Part shown: positions 1 to 7,765 of the stretch, one piece after another
Position numbering within the stretch: position 1 is the first letter of the stretch
Layout: each line of letters opens with the position of its first letter
Assembly: GCF_004791165.1 (NCBI RefSeq)
Contig: NZ_SRUZ01000013.1
Coordinates: 62,001-126,000 of the forward strand
Reading direction: 5' to 3'
From: Mesorhizobium sp. M8A.F.Ca.ET.218.01.1.1
GTDB taxonomy: Bacteria; Pseudomonadota; Alphaproteobacteria; Rhizobiales; Rhizobiaceae
Length of the DNA stretch: 64,000 nucleotides
Made by a program: the position numbers and the translations under genes
The notes under the pieces: model-generated
The model's input: the letters and a program-made list of their open reading frames with translations, nothing else
Databases searched by the model: none
What the model was told of the DNA's origin: nothing

Positions 1-1
1 G

Positions 2-448
2 CGAGGCGGCTCGTTCCTCGCAGGCAGTGCATCGACTGCCTATACGCTCGGCTCCGCCGGCCAGGCGGGCGCCGTGGGTGTCGCCTCAGGGCTGAGCGGC
101 GTTGCAAGCGCCGGCGTTTCGGCCGCCGCTTCGCCGCTTAAGCGCGCGGCCGCGCGCGCCATCCAGTCCCTGAATTCAAGCTTCGCTTCCGGCGCCAATT
201 CTGCCTTCGAGGCCACCGGTGGATCATCGACCCTCGGAACGGTCGGAGGCGATCCCGGGTCTACCGGCGGTACGTCTTTCCGCGGCGGCAGCGAAGTCGC
301 CGCCGCGGCAAGGAACCCGCCTGACTGGGCCAAACGCATGCAGCGATCTCAGCAACTCTCCCATGGCGTCCAGACGGCTGCCCACGCCGTGCGCGCCGGC
401 GATGCCCATGGCAGCGGAACCTCCATTTCTCTCTCGGAAGGCAAGTGA
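2..448 (+). CDS. trbL: TrbL, C-terminal part (conjugal transfer, cut by window edge)
   Basis: The reading frame is open from base 2 to a TGA at 446-448, so only about the last 148 residues are seen. TrbL is the VirB6-like polytopic inner-membrane protein of the trb type IV secretion channel. The visible part is the low-complexity Ala/Gly/Ser-rich tail that follows the membrane segments in this family, ending in a hydrophilic Ser-rich stretch. The call rests mainly on context: trbF, trbG and trbI follow directly in the canonical order, and the gap to trbF is only 3 bases. The tail itself carries no diagnostic motif. Confidence 0.8.
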   Translation, partial: RGGSFLAGSASTAYTLGSAGQAGAVGVASGLSGVASAGVSAAASPLKRAAARAIQSLNSSFASGANSAFEATGGSSTLGTVGGDPGSTGGTSFRGGSEVAAAARNPPDWAKRMQRSQQLSHGVQTAAHAVRAGDAHGSGTSISLSEGK

Positions 449-451
449 CCA

Positions 452-1141
452 ATGAACATCTTTCGACGGCCCGCCGTTCACTACGGCAAGACACCGCAAC
501 CGGAGACGCCCTATCAAAGGGCAGCGCAGGTCTGGGACGAGCGCATTGGCTCCGCCCGCGTGCAGGCCAGGAATTGGCGCACCATGGCCTTCGGATCGAT
601 GATGCTCTCGGCGGGCCTCGCGGGCTCCCTTGTCTGGCAGTCAGGCCGAGGCACGGTGGTGCCGTGGGTGGTCCAGGTCGATGCGCTCGGACAGGCGCAG
701 ACGGTCGCGCCCGCGAACGCCGATTACAAGCCGACCGATCCGCAAATCGCGTGGCATCTCGCCCGCTTCATCGAGCAGGTCCGCTCAATCCCGGCCGATC
801 CGATTATCGTGCGACAAAACTGGCTACGCGCCTATGAGTGGACCACTGACCAGGGCGCTATGGTGCTCAACGCCTATGCTCGCGGCAGTGAACCCTTCTC
901 CAAGGTGGGCAAGCAGCAGGTCGCTGTCGAGGTCTCCTCCGTCATTCGCGCCTCACCGGATTCTTTTCGCGTCGCCTGGACCGAGCGTCGCTACGAAAAC
1001 GGCAAGCTCTCCATCACCGAGCACTGGACCGCGATCCTGACGATCGTGGTCCAGCCGCCAAGCGACGCCGAACGGCTTCGGGCCAATCCGCTCGGTATCT
1101 ACGTCAATGCCATCAATTGGTCGCGGGAGATGAGCCAATGA
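452..1141 (+). CDS. trbF: TrbF, VirB8-like conjugal transfer protein
   Basis: The 229-aa protein has a short cytoplasmic N-terminus, one membrane segment at about residues 45-63 and a periplasmic VirB8-like domain that includes VPWVVQVD near residue 75. VirB8/TrbF proteins are inner-membrane assembly factors of the mating channel. The ATG lies 3 bases after the trbL stop with GGAAGG just upstream. The stop overlaps the start of trbG (ATGA), so the genes are translationally coupled. Length and order match the trb operons of rhizobial conjugative elements. Confidence 0.93.
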   Translation: MNIFRRPAVHYGKTPQPETPYQRAAQVWDERIGSARVQARNWRTMAFGSMMLSAGLAGSLVWQSGRGTVVPWVVQVDALGQAQTVAPANADYKPTDPQIAWHLARFIEQVRSIPADPIIVRQNWLRAYEWTTDQGAMVLNAYARGSEPFSKVGKQQVAVEVSSVIRASPDSFRVAWTERRYENGKLSITEHWTAILTIVVQPPSDAERLRANPLGIYVNAINWSREMSQ

Positions 1142-2199
1142 GCCGCGATATGCCTATCACCGCCATCCCGGCTCCCCGCGGGTGCCCACTCGCCGCGTTT
1201 TTGATTTCGGGGGCCTTGCTCACGGGCTGCGCCACGCCGCATGAGCCGCCGCAGATCGCCTATGACACCAACGTGCCGCCGTTGCCGTCTATTCCGGCTG
1301 TCACGATCGATCAGAGTCCGAAACCACTGCACGTTCCACCAGGCTGGGCGCCTTCGCGCGGTGGCGCCGCAGGCGACACACCGGCTGCGCGTGTCGAAAA
1401 CGCAAACGCCGCCGCACGCGTCCAGCCGCGGCGCGAGGGCTATTACAATGCCATACAGGTCTATCCATGGAGCGAAGGGGCACTTTACCAGGTCTATGCG
1501 GCACCGGGGAAGATAGCGGACATCTCACTGGAGCCCGGAGAGAGCCTGACTGGCACAGGCCCAATCGCTGCGGGCGACACCGCGCGCTGGATCATCGGCG
1601 ACACCGAAAGCGGGTCGGGCGTGACTCGGCGCGTCCATGTGCTGGTCAAGCCTTCGCGTCCCGACATCACCACCAATCTCGTCATCACCACCGACCGTCG
1701 CAGCTACATGATCGAACTGCGAGCGGACGAGAAGCTCTACATGCCTGCCGTGGCATGGGCATATCCGACCCAGCCCGGCAGCCGGCGACAGGCCGCTCCC
1801 GAGACACCGATCATCCCGGACGTCGCCGCGCGCAACTACCGCTATCGTCTTGCTGGTGACACACCGCCCTGGAAGCCCATCGCCGTCTATGACGATGGCC
1901 GACGCGTCTACGTCGAGTTTCCGCGCGGTATCGTACAGGGCGAGATGCCGCCGATCTTCGTCATCGGCCCGGACGGCGAGGCTGAGATCACCAACGGCCG
2001 GGTCTATCAAAACATCCTGATCGTCGACCGCTTGTTCGGCGCGGCCGAATTGCGTCTTGGGAGCGGCAAACGGCAACAGACTGTCAGGATCATCCGCATC
2101 GATGCGACGAGGACAAGCCGTCTATCGTGGATCCCGGGCTTGAGTGCCGCGCCGAAACGCAAGGTCGCACCGAGGCAAAGGGGAGGGGAGCAGTCATGA
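1138..2199 (+). CDS. trbG: TrbG, VirB9-like outer-membrane-complex protein
   Basis: I start this at the ATG overlapping the trbF stop, giving 353 aa. An N-terminal hydrophobic segment ends in a lipobox-like LLTGC, consistent with a secreted and possibly lipid-anchored protein. The rest is a VirB9/CagX-type domain, with ALYQVYAAPGKIADISL in the middle and VYVEFP, VIGPDGE and NGRVYQNILIVDRLF toward the C-terminus, all typical of TrbG. With TrbI it should form the outer part of the type IV channel. Its stop overlaps the trbI start. Confidence 0.93.
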   Translation: MSRDMPITAIPAPRGCPLAAFLISGALLTGCATPHEPPQIAYDTNVPPLPSIPAVTIDQSPKPLHVPPGWAPSRGGAAGDTPAARVENANAAARVQPRREGYYNAIQVYPWSEGALYQVYAAPGKIADISLEPGESLTGTGPIAAGDTARWIIGDTESGSGVTRRVHVLVKPSRPDITTNLVITTDRRSYMIELRADEKLYMPAVAWAYPTQPGSRRQAAPETPIIPDVAARNYRYRLAGDTPPWKPIAVYDDGRRVYVEFPRGIVQGEMPPIFVIGPDGEAEITNGRVYQNILIVDRLFGAAELRLGSGKRQQTVRIIRIDATRTSRLSWIPGLSAAPKRKVAPRQRGGEQS

Positions 2200-3338
2200 G
2201 CGACAACGAGCACGCCACCGCGCCGATGCGACTTCGCGCCGAGCCACCGCGCGTGACCCGCCTGTCGCGCAAGCTGCTTGCCGGCATCGGCTTCGTCGCG
2301 TCGCTTGGCATCGGCGGCGCGCTGATATACGCGCTTCAGACTCACGATAGAGACACGCAGGGTGAGGAGCTCTATTCGACCTCCAACCGCCAGCCGGCAG
2401 ATGGCCTGGCTGGCCTGCCACGCGACTATACCGGCCCGATCCTTGGACCGCCGCTGCCCGGAGATCTCGGCCGCCCGATTCTCGAGGCGCAGAACAAGGG
2501 GCAGTCCGTCGTGCCGCCAATGATTGCGGCACCTAGCGTCGACGAGGCCGAACAACGCCGGCGAGACGAAGAGGAGGCCGCTCGAACATCGCAGGTCTTC
2601 TTCCAGGCTGCGGCGAGGGCCGGAGCCACAGCCGAACCGCCTGGCAATATCGCGACACCGAACCTTGCCGGTCTGGAACCTGCCGGACAGACGGCGCAGG
2701 ATCGCCAACTTGCCTTCCTGAATGTGGCCGCCGACCGCCGCACCGTGGCGCCCGACCATGTCATGGCACCGGCATCGCCCTATGTGCTTCAGGCCGGGGC
2801 GGTTATCCCGGCAGCTCTCATCACCGGCATCCGTTCCGACCTGCCCGGTCAGATTACCGCTCAGGTGACCGAAAACATCTACGACAGTCCGACGGGAAGG
2901 GCGCTGCTTATCCCCCAAGGGACACGTGTCATCGGCGAATATGACAACGGTGTTGGGTTCGGGCAGCGCCGCGTATTGCTTGTCTGGAGCAGGCTGATCT
3001 TCCCCAATGGCCGCTCGATCGTTTTGGAGCGCCAGCCCGGCGCGAACGCGCAGGGTTATGCCGGCCTCGAGGATGGCGTCGACTATCACTGGGCCGAGTT
3101 GTTCAAGGCGGCTGCGCTTTCCACCATCCTCAGCGTAGGAGCGGAGGCGGGCTCGTCGGGCCAGGAAAGCGATATCCTGCATGCCTTGCGCAGCGGCGCT
3201 TCCGATAGCGTCAGCCAGGTCGGCCAGGAGATCGTCCAGCGTCAGCTCCAGATAGCGCCGACGCTCAACATTCGTCCGGGTTTCCCCGTGCGCGTTCTCG
3301 TTACCCGCGATCTCGTGCTCGAACCGTATGGAGGCTGA
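2196..3338 (+). CDS. trbI: TrbI, VirB10-like conjugal transfer protein
   Basis: The start is the ATG overlapping the trbG stop, preceded by GGGGAGGGGAG, giving 380 aa. One membrane segment lies at about residues 22-48, followed by a Pro/Glu-rich linker. The C-terminal VirB10/TrbI domain contains the family hallmarks VLQAGAVIPAALITGI, NIYDSPTGRALLIPQGTRV and FPVRVLVTRDLVLEPY. VirB10 proteins span the envelope and connect the inner- and outer-membrane parts of the channel. The gene is intact and is followed at once by a DUF2274 gene. Confidence 0.95.
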   Translation: MSDNEHATAPMRLRAEPPRVTRLSRKLLAGIGFVASLGIGGALIYALQTHDRDTQGEELYSTSNRQPADGLAGLPRDYTGPILGPPLPGDLGRPILEAQNKGQSVVPPMIAAPSVDEAEQRRRDEEEAARTSQVFFQAAARAGATAEPPGNIATPNLAGLEPAGQTAQDRQLAFLNVAADRRTVAPDHVMAPASPYVLQAGAVIPAALITGIRSDLPGQITAQVTENIYDSPTGRALLIPQGTRVIGEYDNGVGFGQRRVLLVWSRLIFPNGRSIVLERQPGANAQGYAGLEDGVDYHWAELFKAAALSTILSVGAEAGSSGQESDILHALRSGASDSVSQVGQEIVQRQLQIAPTLNIRPGFPVRVLVTRDLVLEPYGG

Positions 3339-3339
3339 A

Positions 3340-3564
3340 ATGGCTAAGCTGAAACTCGGCCCCATTGCCGACGACAAACCTGTCAAGGTTACGATCGAGC
3401 TCCCGGCTCCGCTGCATCGCGACCTGACCAGATATGCCGAGATCCTTGGACACGAAGCGGGGCAATCTTCCAGAGATCCATTACGCTTGATCGTGCCCAT
3501 GCTTGAGCGCTTCATCGCGACGGATCGCGGCTTCGCGAAGGCGAAGCACGAGCGGAAGGATTAG
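3340..3564 (+). CDS. DUF2274 small protein of the trb operon
   Basis: This 74-aa hydrophilic protein (MAKLKLGPIADDKPVKVTIE...) matches the DUF2274 family, which is found almost only directly downstream of trbI in integrative elements and plasmids. The function is unknown. Its KVTIELPAPLHRDLTRYAEIL region resembles a ribbon-helix-helix DNA-binding fold, which suggests a regulator; this is an inference. I use the second ATG because GGAGG at 3330-3334 is correctly spaced for it, although an in-frame ATG at 3328 overlaps the trbI end. It closes the trb operon and converges on the LysR gene. Confidence 0.85.
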   Translation: MAKLKLGPIADDKPVKVTIELPAPLHRDLTRYAEILGHEAGQSSRDPLRLIVPMLERFIATDRGFAKAKHERKD

Positions 3565-3574
3565 TCCGGAGCTG

Positions 3575-4540
3575 TTAAGAGGGACGATCGGAGGTGCGAG
3601 CGGCGGCGTGTATCGGGAGAACGGTCGGTGCGCTTTTCGCCACCGGATGAAAGGCGGAGAGGATCGCCCCAAGGGAGACTTCCAACACGTTGGAAAAGAC
3701 CCTGCCTTTCTGCCAGACCGCAACGTAGTGATAGAGTGCCGTGGGCTCCACCGGCTTTGCTTCCAGTTCGAACGCCGCATATTCGCGGGCGATGATTTCG
3801 TTGGTGATGGAAACGCCGAGACCGGCCGAGACGAAGCCGACCTCGTAACCATTGCAATCGTATTCCACCAGTATGTCCGGCTCGACCCCTGCGAAGCGCA
3901 GCGCGTTGAAGTTCATCTGATGCGACGCAAACTGAGGGTCGATGTCGACAATCTTTTCCCCCTCGAGGTCGTGCGCTTCGACACGTGACTTTGTTGAGAA
4001 ACGGTGCTTGGGGTGGAAGATGCACACATTGCGCGCCGAGCCGATCGGTGCCCACTCAAACAGCCGGGGGTCCAGGGGCAGCCTCGAGATTCCGAGATCT
4101 GCCCGCCCCGACAGGATATGTTCACCCACCTGTTCGTAGTTTCCCGAAATTGATCGCACACTCGAAGCCGTTTTCGAACGGATAGTCGCCACGACCTTCG
4201 GCAATGTCACGAAACCGAAGACGGCGGGTGCGGCAATTGCGATCCGCTGCTTCTCATCGTTCTTTATCGCGAAAATCGACGCTTCCAGGCGATCCATTGA
4301 AGTCAGGGCTATTTCCACGTTGCGCAGGAGTTCCCAGGCCTTCCTTGACGGAATGATCCGATTGGTCGACCGTTCAAAAAGAGCGATGCCGAGGGCGGCC
4401 TCGAGCTGCTTTACGTGCTGGCTAACCGCAGGTTGGCTTATCCCGAGCGCAGCAGCTGCCTGCCTCGTCGATCCGGTGCGCAACACCTGACGAAAGACCT
4501 GCAACTGTCGGAGCTTCAGGCCGCTTTGCAGCAACTCCAT
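3575..4540 (-). CDS. LysR-family transcriptional regulator
   Basis: The 321-aa protein has an N-terminal winged HTH (LRQLQVFRQVLRTGSTRQAAAALGISQPAVSQ, abbreviated here as residues ~8-45) and a substrate-binding domain to the C-terminus. I chose the ATG at 4540, preceded by AAGGG; an upstream TTG would add nine residues. The domain pattern resembles regulators of opine and basic amino acid uptake such as OccR/NocR. It is divergent from the small XRE gene and lies upstream of an amino acid ABC importer, so control of that importer is plausible but unproven. It converges on the trb operon end. Confidence 0.88.
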   Translation of the reverse strand: MELLQSGLKLRQLQVFRQVLRTGSTRQAAAALGISQPAVSQHVKQLEAALGIALFERSTNRIIPSRKAWELLRNVEIALTSMDRLEASIFAIKNDEKQRIAIAAPAVFGFVTLPKVVATIRSKTASSVRSISGNYEQVGEHILSGRADLGISRLPLDPRLFEWAPIGSARNVCIFHPKHRFSTKSRVEAHDLEGEKIVDIDPQFASHQMNFNALRFAGVEPDILVEYDCNGYEVGFVSAGLGVSITNEIIAREYAAFELEAKPVEPTALYHYVAVWQKGRVFSNVLEVSLGAILSAFHPVAKSAPTVLPIHAAARTSDRPS

Positions 4541-4666
4541 TTTGCGCCCTTTCTCGAGAACGCCCAAGCCACATGTGAATTGGCTCGGCTAACCGAGCTC
4601 AGAATTGGATTGCGCCGAGCGCCCTAAAGCTAAGTCGCCAAGCAAACTCCGAATCCATCACTCTAT

Positions 4667-4682
4667 AGTCACTATAGTGACT
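4667..4682. promoter_or_regulatory. Perfect 16-bp palindrome upstream of C-protein-like gene
   Basis: AGTCACTATAGTGACT is a perfect inverted repeat. It overlaps two direct CTATAGT repeats (4663-4669 and 4672-4678) offset by 9 bases. Operators of restriction-modification controller (C) proteins have GACT/AGTC-type half-sites, and the next gene encodes a C-protein-like HTH, so autoregulation is likely. The site lies between the divergent LysR and XRE genes. Confidence 0.6.
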
Positions 4683-4717
4683 GGTAAAGGGGGAGGTTTG
4701 CTTGTCGCTATGCGCGC

Positions 4718-4939
4718 ATGCGCCTTGCGGAGATTTTTGGAGCAAACGTTCGAAGGGTCCGGCAGGAGCGCGGCATGACCCTGGAATCTCTGGCAACCGA
4801 GGCTGGCCTTGCGTACAGCTACATGGGCGGCATCGAACGAGGACAAAAGAACCCTTCTCTCAACGTGGTGGAGAAGATCGCGAAGGTGCTGGGCAGCGAT
4901 CCGGTCACATTGCTTTGCCGGTCTCCGACGTCAAAATAG
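4718..4939 (+). CDS. Small XRE/C-protein-like regulator
   Basis: This 73-aa protein is nearly all one Cro/C1-type HTH, with RRVRQERGMTLESLATEAGL, YSYMGGIERGQKNPSL and EKIAKVLG. Size and sequence resemble controller (C) proteins of restriction-modification systems and the C-protein-like QseC regulator known from the Mesorhizobium symbiosis element ICEMlSymR7A. No methylase, nuclease or DUF2285 antiactivator gene is adjacent, so it appears orphaned. The nearest strong Shine-Dalgarno (GGGAGG, 4691-4696) is 21 bases from the ATG, too far for normal use. C genes are often leaderless, which could explain this. Confidence 0.8.
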   Translation: MRLAEIFGANVRRVRQERGMTLESLATEAGLAYSYMGGIERGQKNPSLNVVEKIAKVLGSDPVTLLCRSPTSK

Positions 4940-5364
4940 CCGGATACCATACTCGGCCAGATCAAATGGCGACGACAGCTCCCAAGTGATCGTCAGGCTG
5001 GCAATCTGCGCGGCGCCATCTAAGGGCATCGCCCGACGTCGAGCTCATTCGATCTCCGAATTCTAGCTGATAATTCCATTTGAAGCTGGGAGGCGAGGTT
5101 GCTCGAGCCTCAGTGCGACGCTGCGGCGGTCAAATCGGATGGCCCGTCAGAGTGCTGATTGCGTATATAACCAGCCGTTATAGCTCAAATTCTGAAAATT
5201 ATAGATTGAATGAATAGGCCTTGTCAGTAATCTAGGCGAAATCCTGCAAAATTGTTGCAAGATATCCCTTAGTAGATTTCGCAATCTTTGGCCATCAGCC
5301 GTAGATCTGCCGCGTGGGCAGGCGCGGCACACATTGCGAAATTGCGCATTGATGGAAGAGTCTC
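4940..5364. other. 425-bp intergenic region
   Basis: I see no credible gene. The right half (about 5150-5290) is markedly A/T-rich compared with its surroundings and probably carries the promoter of the downstream importer operon. No clear operator symmetry or rho-independent terminator was found. Confidence 0.5.
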
Positions 5365-6024
5365 ATGGGCGGTTTTGCTGCTCAATTTGCTGCCGCCTTC
5401 ATGGTTACCGTAGGCCTTGCTCTTGTTAGCGGCTTCCTCGGCACCGTATTCGGCCTGCTGTTGGCCATCTCGAAAGGCACGTCTACGGCCCGTTTCAGAA
5501 GTCTCGTGACGGCTTACACGACTGTGGTTCGGGGCGTTCCAGAACTCCTCATCATCCTTCTTATCTATTTCGGGGGAACCACGTTCGCCAGCAAGCTCGC
5601 TGGCAGGTATGTGGAGGTGAACTCTTTCACCGCAGGGGTCATCGCGCTTACTGTTGTCTTCAGCGGCTATGCGACCGAAGTTTTCCGCGGTGCGATTGCG
5701 GCGGTGCCAACGGGGCAGACCGAAGCGGCGAAGTCGCTTGGCCTGAATATCTGGCAGCGGTGGTTGTTCATCGTTGGGCCGCAGATGCTGAGGCTGGCGC
5801 TGCCCGCCTATGGCAATCTTTGGATATCGCTCTTCAAGGACACGGCGCTGGTCTCTGTCGTGGGCCTGACCGACATCATGCGCGTTGCCTATGTCGGCGC
5901 CGGATCCTTGCGCGCGCCGTTAACGTTCTACCTTGCGGCATCCGCTTTCTATCTCTCCCTGACGACGATCACCCTGCTGTCGATCCGCTTCGCGGAGCGG
6001 CGATATCCTGCATTCGGTCGATAG
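5365..6024 (+). CDS. Polar amino acid ABC transporter permease (HisQ/OccQ type)
   Basis: The 219-aa, five-helix membrane protein has the His/Glu/Gln permease architecture. The ATPase-contact (EAA) loop is visible as GQTEAAKSLGLNIWQRWLFIVGP near residues 118-140, followed by PAYGNLWISLFKDTALVSVVG, which is typical of importers for basic amino acids and opines. It is followed after 12 bases by a second permease. The pair forms the heterodimeric membrane channel of an importer whose binding protein is encoded next. Confidence 0.93.
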   Translation: MGGFAAQFAAAFMVTVGLALVSGFLGTVFGLLLAISKGTSTARFRSLVTAYTTVVRGVPELLIILLIYFGGTTFASKLAGRYVEVNSFTAGVIALTVVFSGYATEVFRGAIAAVPTGQTEAAKSLGLNIWQRWLFIVGPQMLRLALPAYGNLWISLFKDTALVSVVGLTDIMRVAYVGAGSLRAPLTFYLAASAFYLSLTTITLLSIRFAERRYPAFGR

Positions 6025-6036
6025 AAGGGCAACGCT

Positions 6037-6786
6037 ATGAACTTCGATTTGATGTTCGACGCCGTCCTGGTTCTGCCCTCAGGCATCGGTCTCACCTTGA
6101 TCCTGACAGTCCTTTCACTGACGGCAGGATTTCTTCTGTCGGTACCGCTGGCGTTCGCCCGCGCGTTTGGACGCCCGAGCCTCTCTTTCGCTGTTCTGGC
6201 CTATACCTATGTCATCCGCGGTACGCCCATGCTGGTTCAGCTCTTCTTGCTCTATTATGGTTTGAGCCAGATCGAGGCGGTGCGCGCCAGCGTCTTCTGG
6301 GTGATCCTTAAAGACCCTCTTTGGTGCGCCCTTTTTACCTTTTCGCTGAACAGCGCGGCGCACACCACCGAAATCCTGTGCCGCGGTCTCCAATCCGTGC
6401 CGAACGGCGTTATTGAGGCCGCCAATGCGCTTGGCCTGAAACGTTTGCAGATCGCCCGGCTTGTCACCTTTCCGATCGCTTTCCGGATTTCGCTTCCGGC
6501 TTACGGAAACGAGGTCGTGGGGATGATCAAGGGCTCGTCGCTGGCAAGCACCGTAACGCTGCTTGAGATAACCGGCATGGCGCGACAGATGGTGTCGGCC
6601 ACCTTCGCGCCCTACGAGATCTTCATCGTCGCAGGAGCGATGTATCTCGCGCTCACGACGCTCGCCGTGAAAGCCACCCAGTTCCTGGAACGGCGGCTTT
6701 CGACTGAAGGCACTTCAAAGCAAAGACGCAAGGCGCGGCTCCGTCCGACCTTGCCTCACCACGAGATCACGACACTCGTGCCGTGA
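6037..6786 (+). CDS. Polar amino acid ABC transporter permease (HisM/OccM type)
   Basis: The 249-aa partner permease carries the EAA loop as VIEAANALGLKRLQIARLVTFP and the following PAYGNEVVGMIKGSSLASTVTL. HisM/OccM proteins differ from HisQ/OccQ in the longer insert between helices, seen here as the region around YYGLSQIEAVRASVFWVILKDP. The C-terminal tail after the last helix is basic (SKQRRKARLR). It is co-directional with the previous permease and the downstream binding protein. No ATPase gene follows. Confidence 0.93.
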   Translation: MNFDLMFDAVLVLPSGIGLTLILTVLSLTAGFLLSVPLAFARAFGRPSLSFAVLAYTYVIRGTPMLVQLFLLYYGLSQIEAVRASVFWVILKDPLWCALFTFSLNSAAHTTEILCRGLQSVPNGVIEAANALGLKRLQIARLVTFPIAFRISLPAYGNEVVGMIKGSSLASTVTLLEITGMARQMVSATFAPYEIFIVAGAMYLALTTLAVKATQFLERRLSTEGTSKQRRKARLRPTLPHHEITTLVP

Positions 6787-6839
6787 CGCCGCCGCCTTAA
6801 GGCTGGCTTCCCATCCAAACCCAAACAAAGAGGTGTCCC

Positions 6840-7688
6840 ATGCGCATGCCCTTGGCTATTGCCATTTCTGTCGCGTCCTTGATCCCAGCATTGCCCGCCC
6901 GTGCCGATAGCGAGCGAACGATATCTATCGCCACCGAAGGGGCGTCGCCGCCCTGGGACGGGACAGACGCGGATGGCAAGCTTTACGGCTACGATGTCGA
7001 TGTCGGTCTCGAACTGTGTAATCGCATCAAAATCAAATGCAGCTTCGTGGCGCAGGATTGGGACGGGATCATTCCTGCGCTACTGGTCGGGAAATACGAC
7101 GTCATCATGTCAGGGATGGCGATTACCGAGAAGCGCAAGCAGCAGATCGAATTCTCCAGCCCGTACGCCAGCGGCTACAACCAGTTCGTTGTCCGCAAAG
7201 AGCTTGGGCTCGATGCCGGCGACACCAAAGAGAAGGTCAACCTCTCCTCAGTCGGAAACAAGGAGAAGGCAACCATCGAGCGGCTCAGGTCGACCCTCAG
7301 TGGCAAAGCCATTGGTGTCCTCCGTTCATCGAACTCCGAGGCTGTTGTGAAACAACTCCTCGGCGATGTCGTGACCATTCGCAGCTATGACAGTCTCGAC
7401 AATTTGAAGCTCGACCTTACCGCGGGGCGCGTCGACGGTGGCCTCGCCGACTATTTCACATGGCGCGATTTCCTGGAGGCGCCTGGAGGGTCGGTTGCGG
7501 TATTTTTCGGACCGCAGCTGAATGGTGGTCTCTGGGGTCCGGGTGTGGGCGCCGGTATGCGCAAAGACGATAGCAAACTGCTGACCAAGTTCAATGCGGC
7601 GCTCGACGCCGCCACCAAGGATGGCACCATCAAGGCGTTGAGCCTCAAGTGGTTCAAGACGGATATTTCTCCGGCCCTGCCAAAATAG
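6840..7688 (+). CDS. Periplasmic amino acid/opine-type binding protein
   Basis: The 282-aa family 3 solute-binding protein has an N-terminal Sec signal ending near PALPARADS. The lobe I pattern (ISIATEGASPPWDG, YGYDVDVGLELCNR, FVAQDWDGIIPALLVGKYDVIMSGMAIT) closely resembles the HisJ/OccT/NocT group that binds basic amino acids or opines. The ligand cannot be fixed by reading alone. AAAGAGGTG precedes the ATG. It belongs with the two permeases upstream. Confidence 0.92.
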   Translation: MRMPLAIAISVASLIPALPARADSERTISIATEGASPPWDGTDADGKLYGYDVDVGLELCNRIKIKCSFVAQDWDGIIPALLVGKYDVIMSGMAITEKRKQQIEFSSPYASGYNQFVVRKELGLDAGDTKEKVNLSSVGNKEKATIERLRSTLSGKAIGVLRSSNSEAVVKQLLGDVVTIRSYDSLDNLKLDLTAGRVDGGLADYFTWRDFLEAPGGSVAVFFGPQLNGGLWGPGVGAGMRKDDSKLLTKFNAALDAATKDGTIKALSLKWFKTDISPALPK

Positions 7689-7765
7689 CCCGGCCCCGCG
7701 GCCGACTTCGATGTGGTGCTGGCCGAGTGTTGGCGCCAGACCTTCACGACCATGAGGCGAGTTCC

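Noticed and set aside
2007..3515. 502-aa minus-strand open frame across trbG/trbI
   Set aside because: It is an antisense shadow of trbI with low-complexity composition; the plus-strand trb genes are clearly real.
4718..5364. Restriction-modification system with the C-protein-like gene
   Set aside because: No methylase or nuclease reading frame is present on either side of the regulator.
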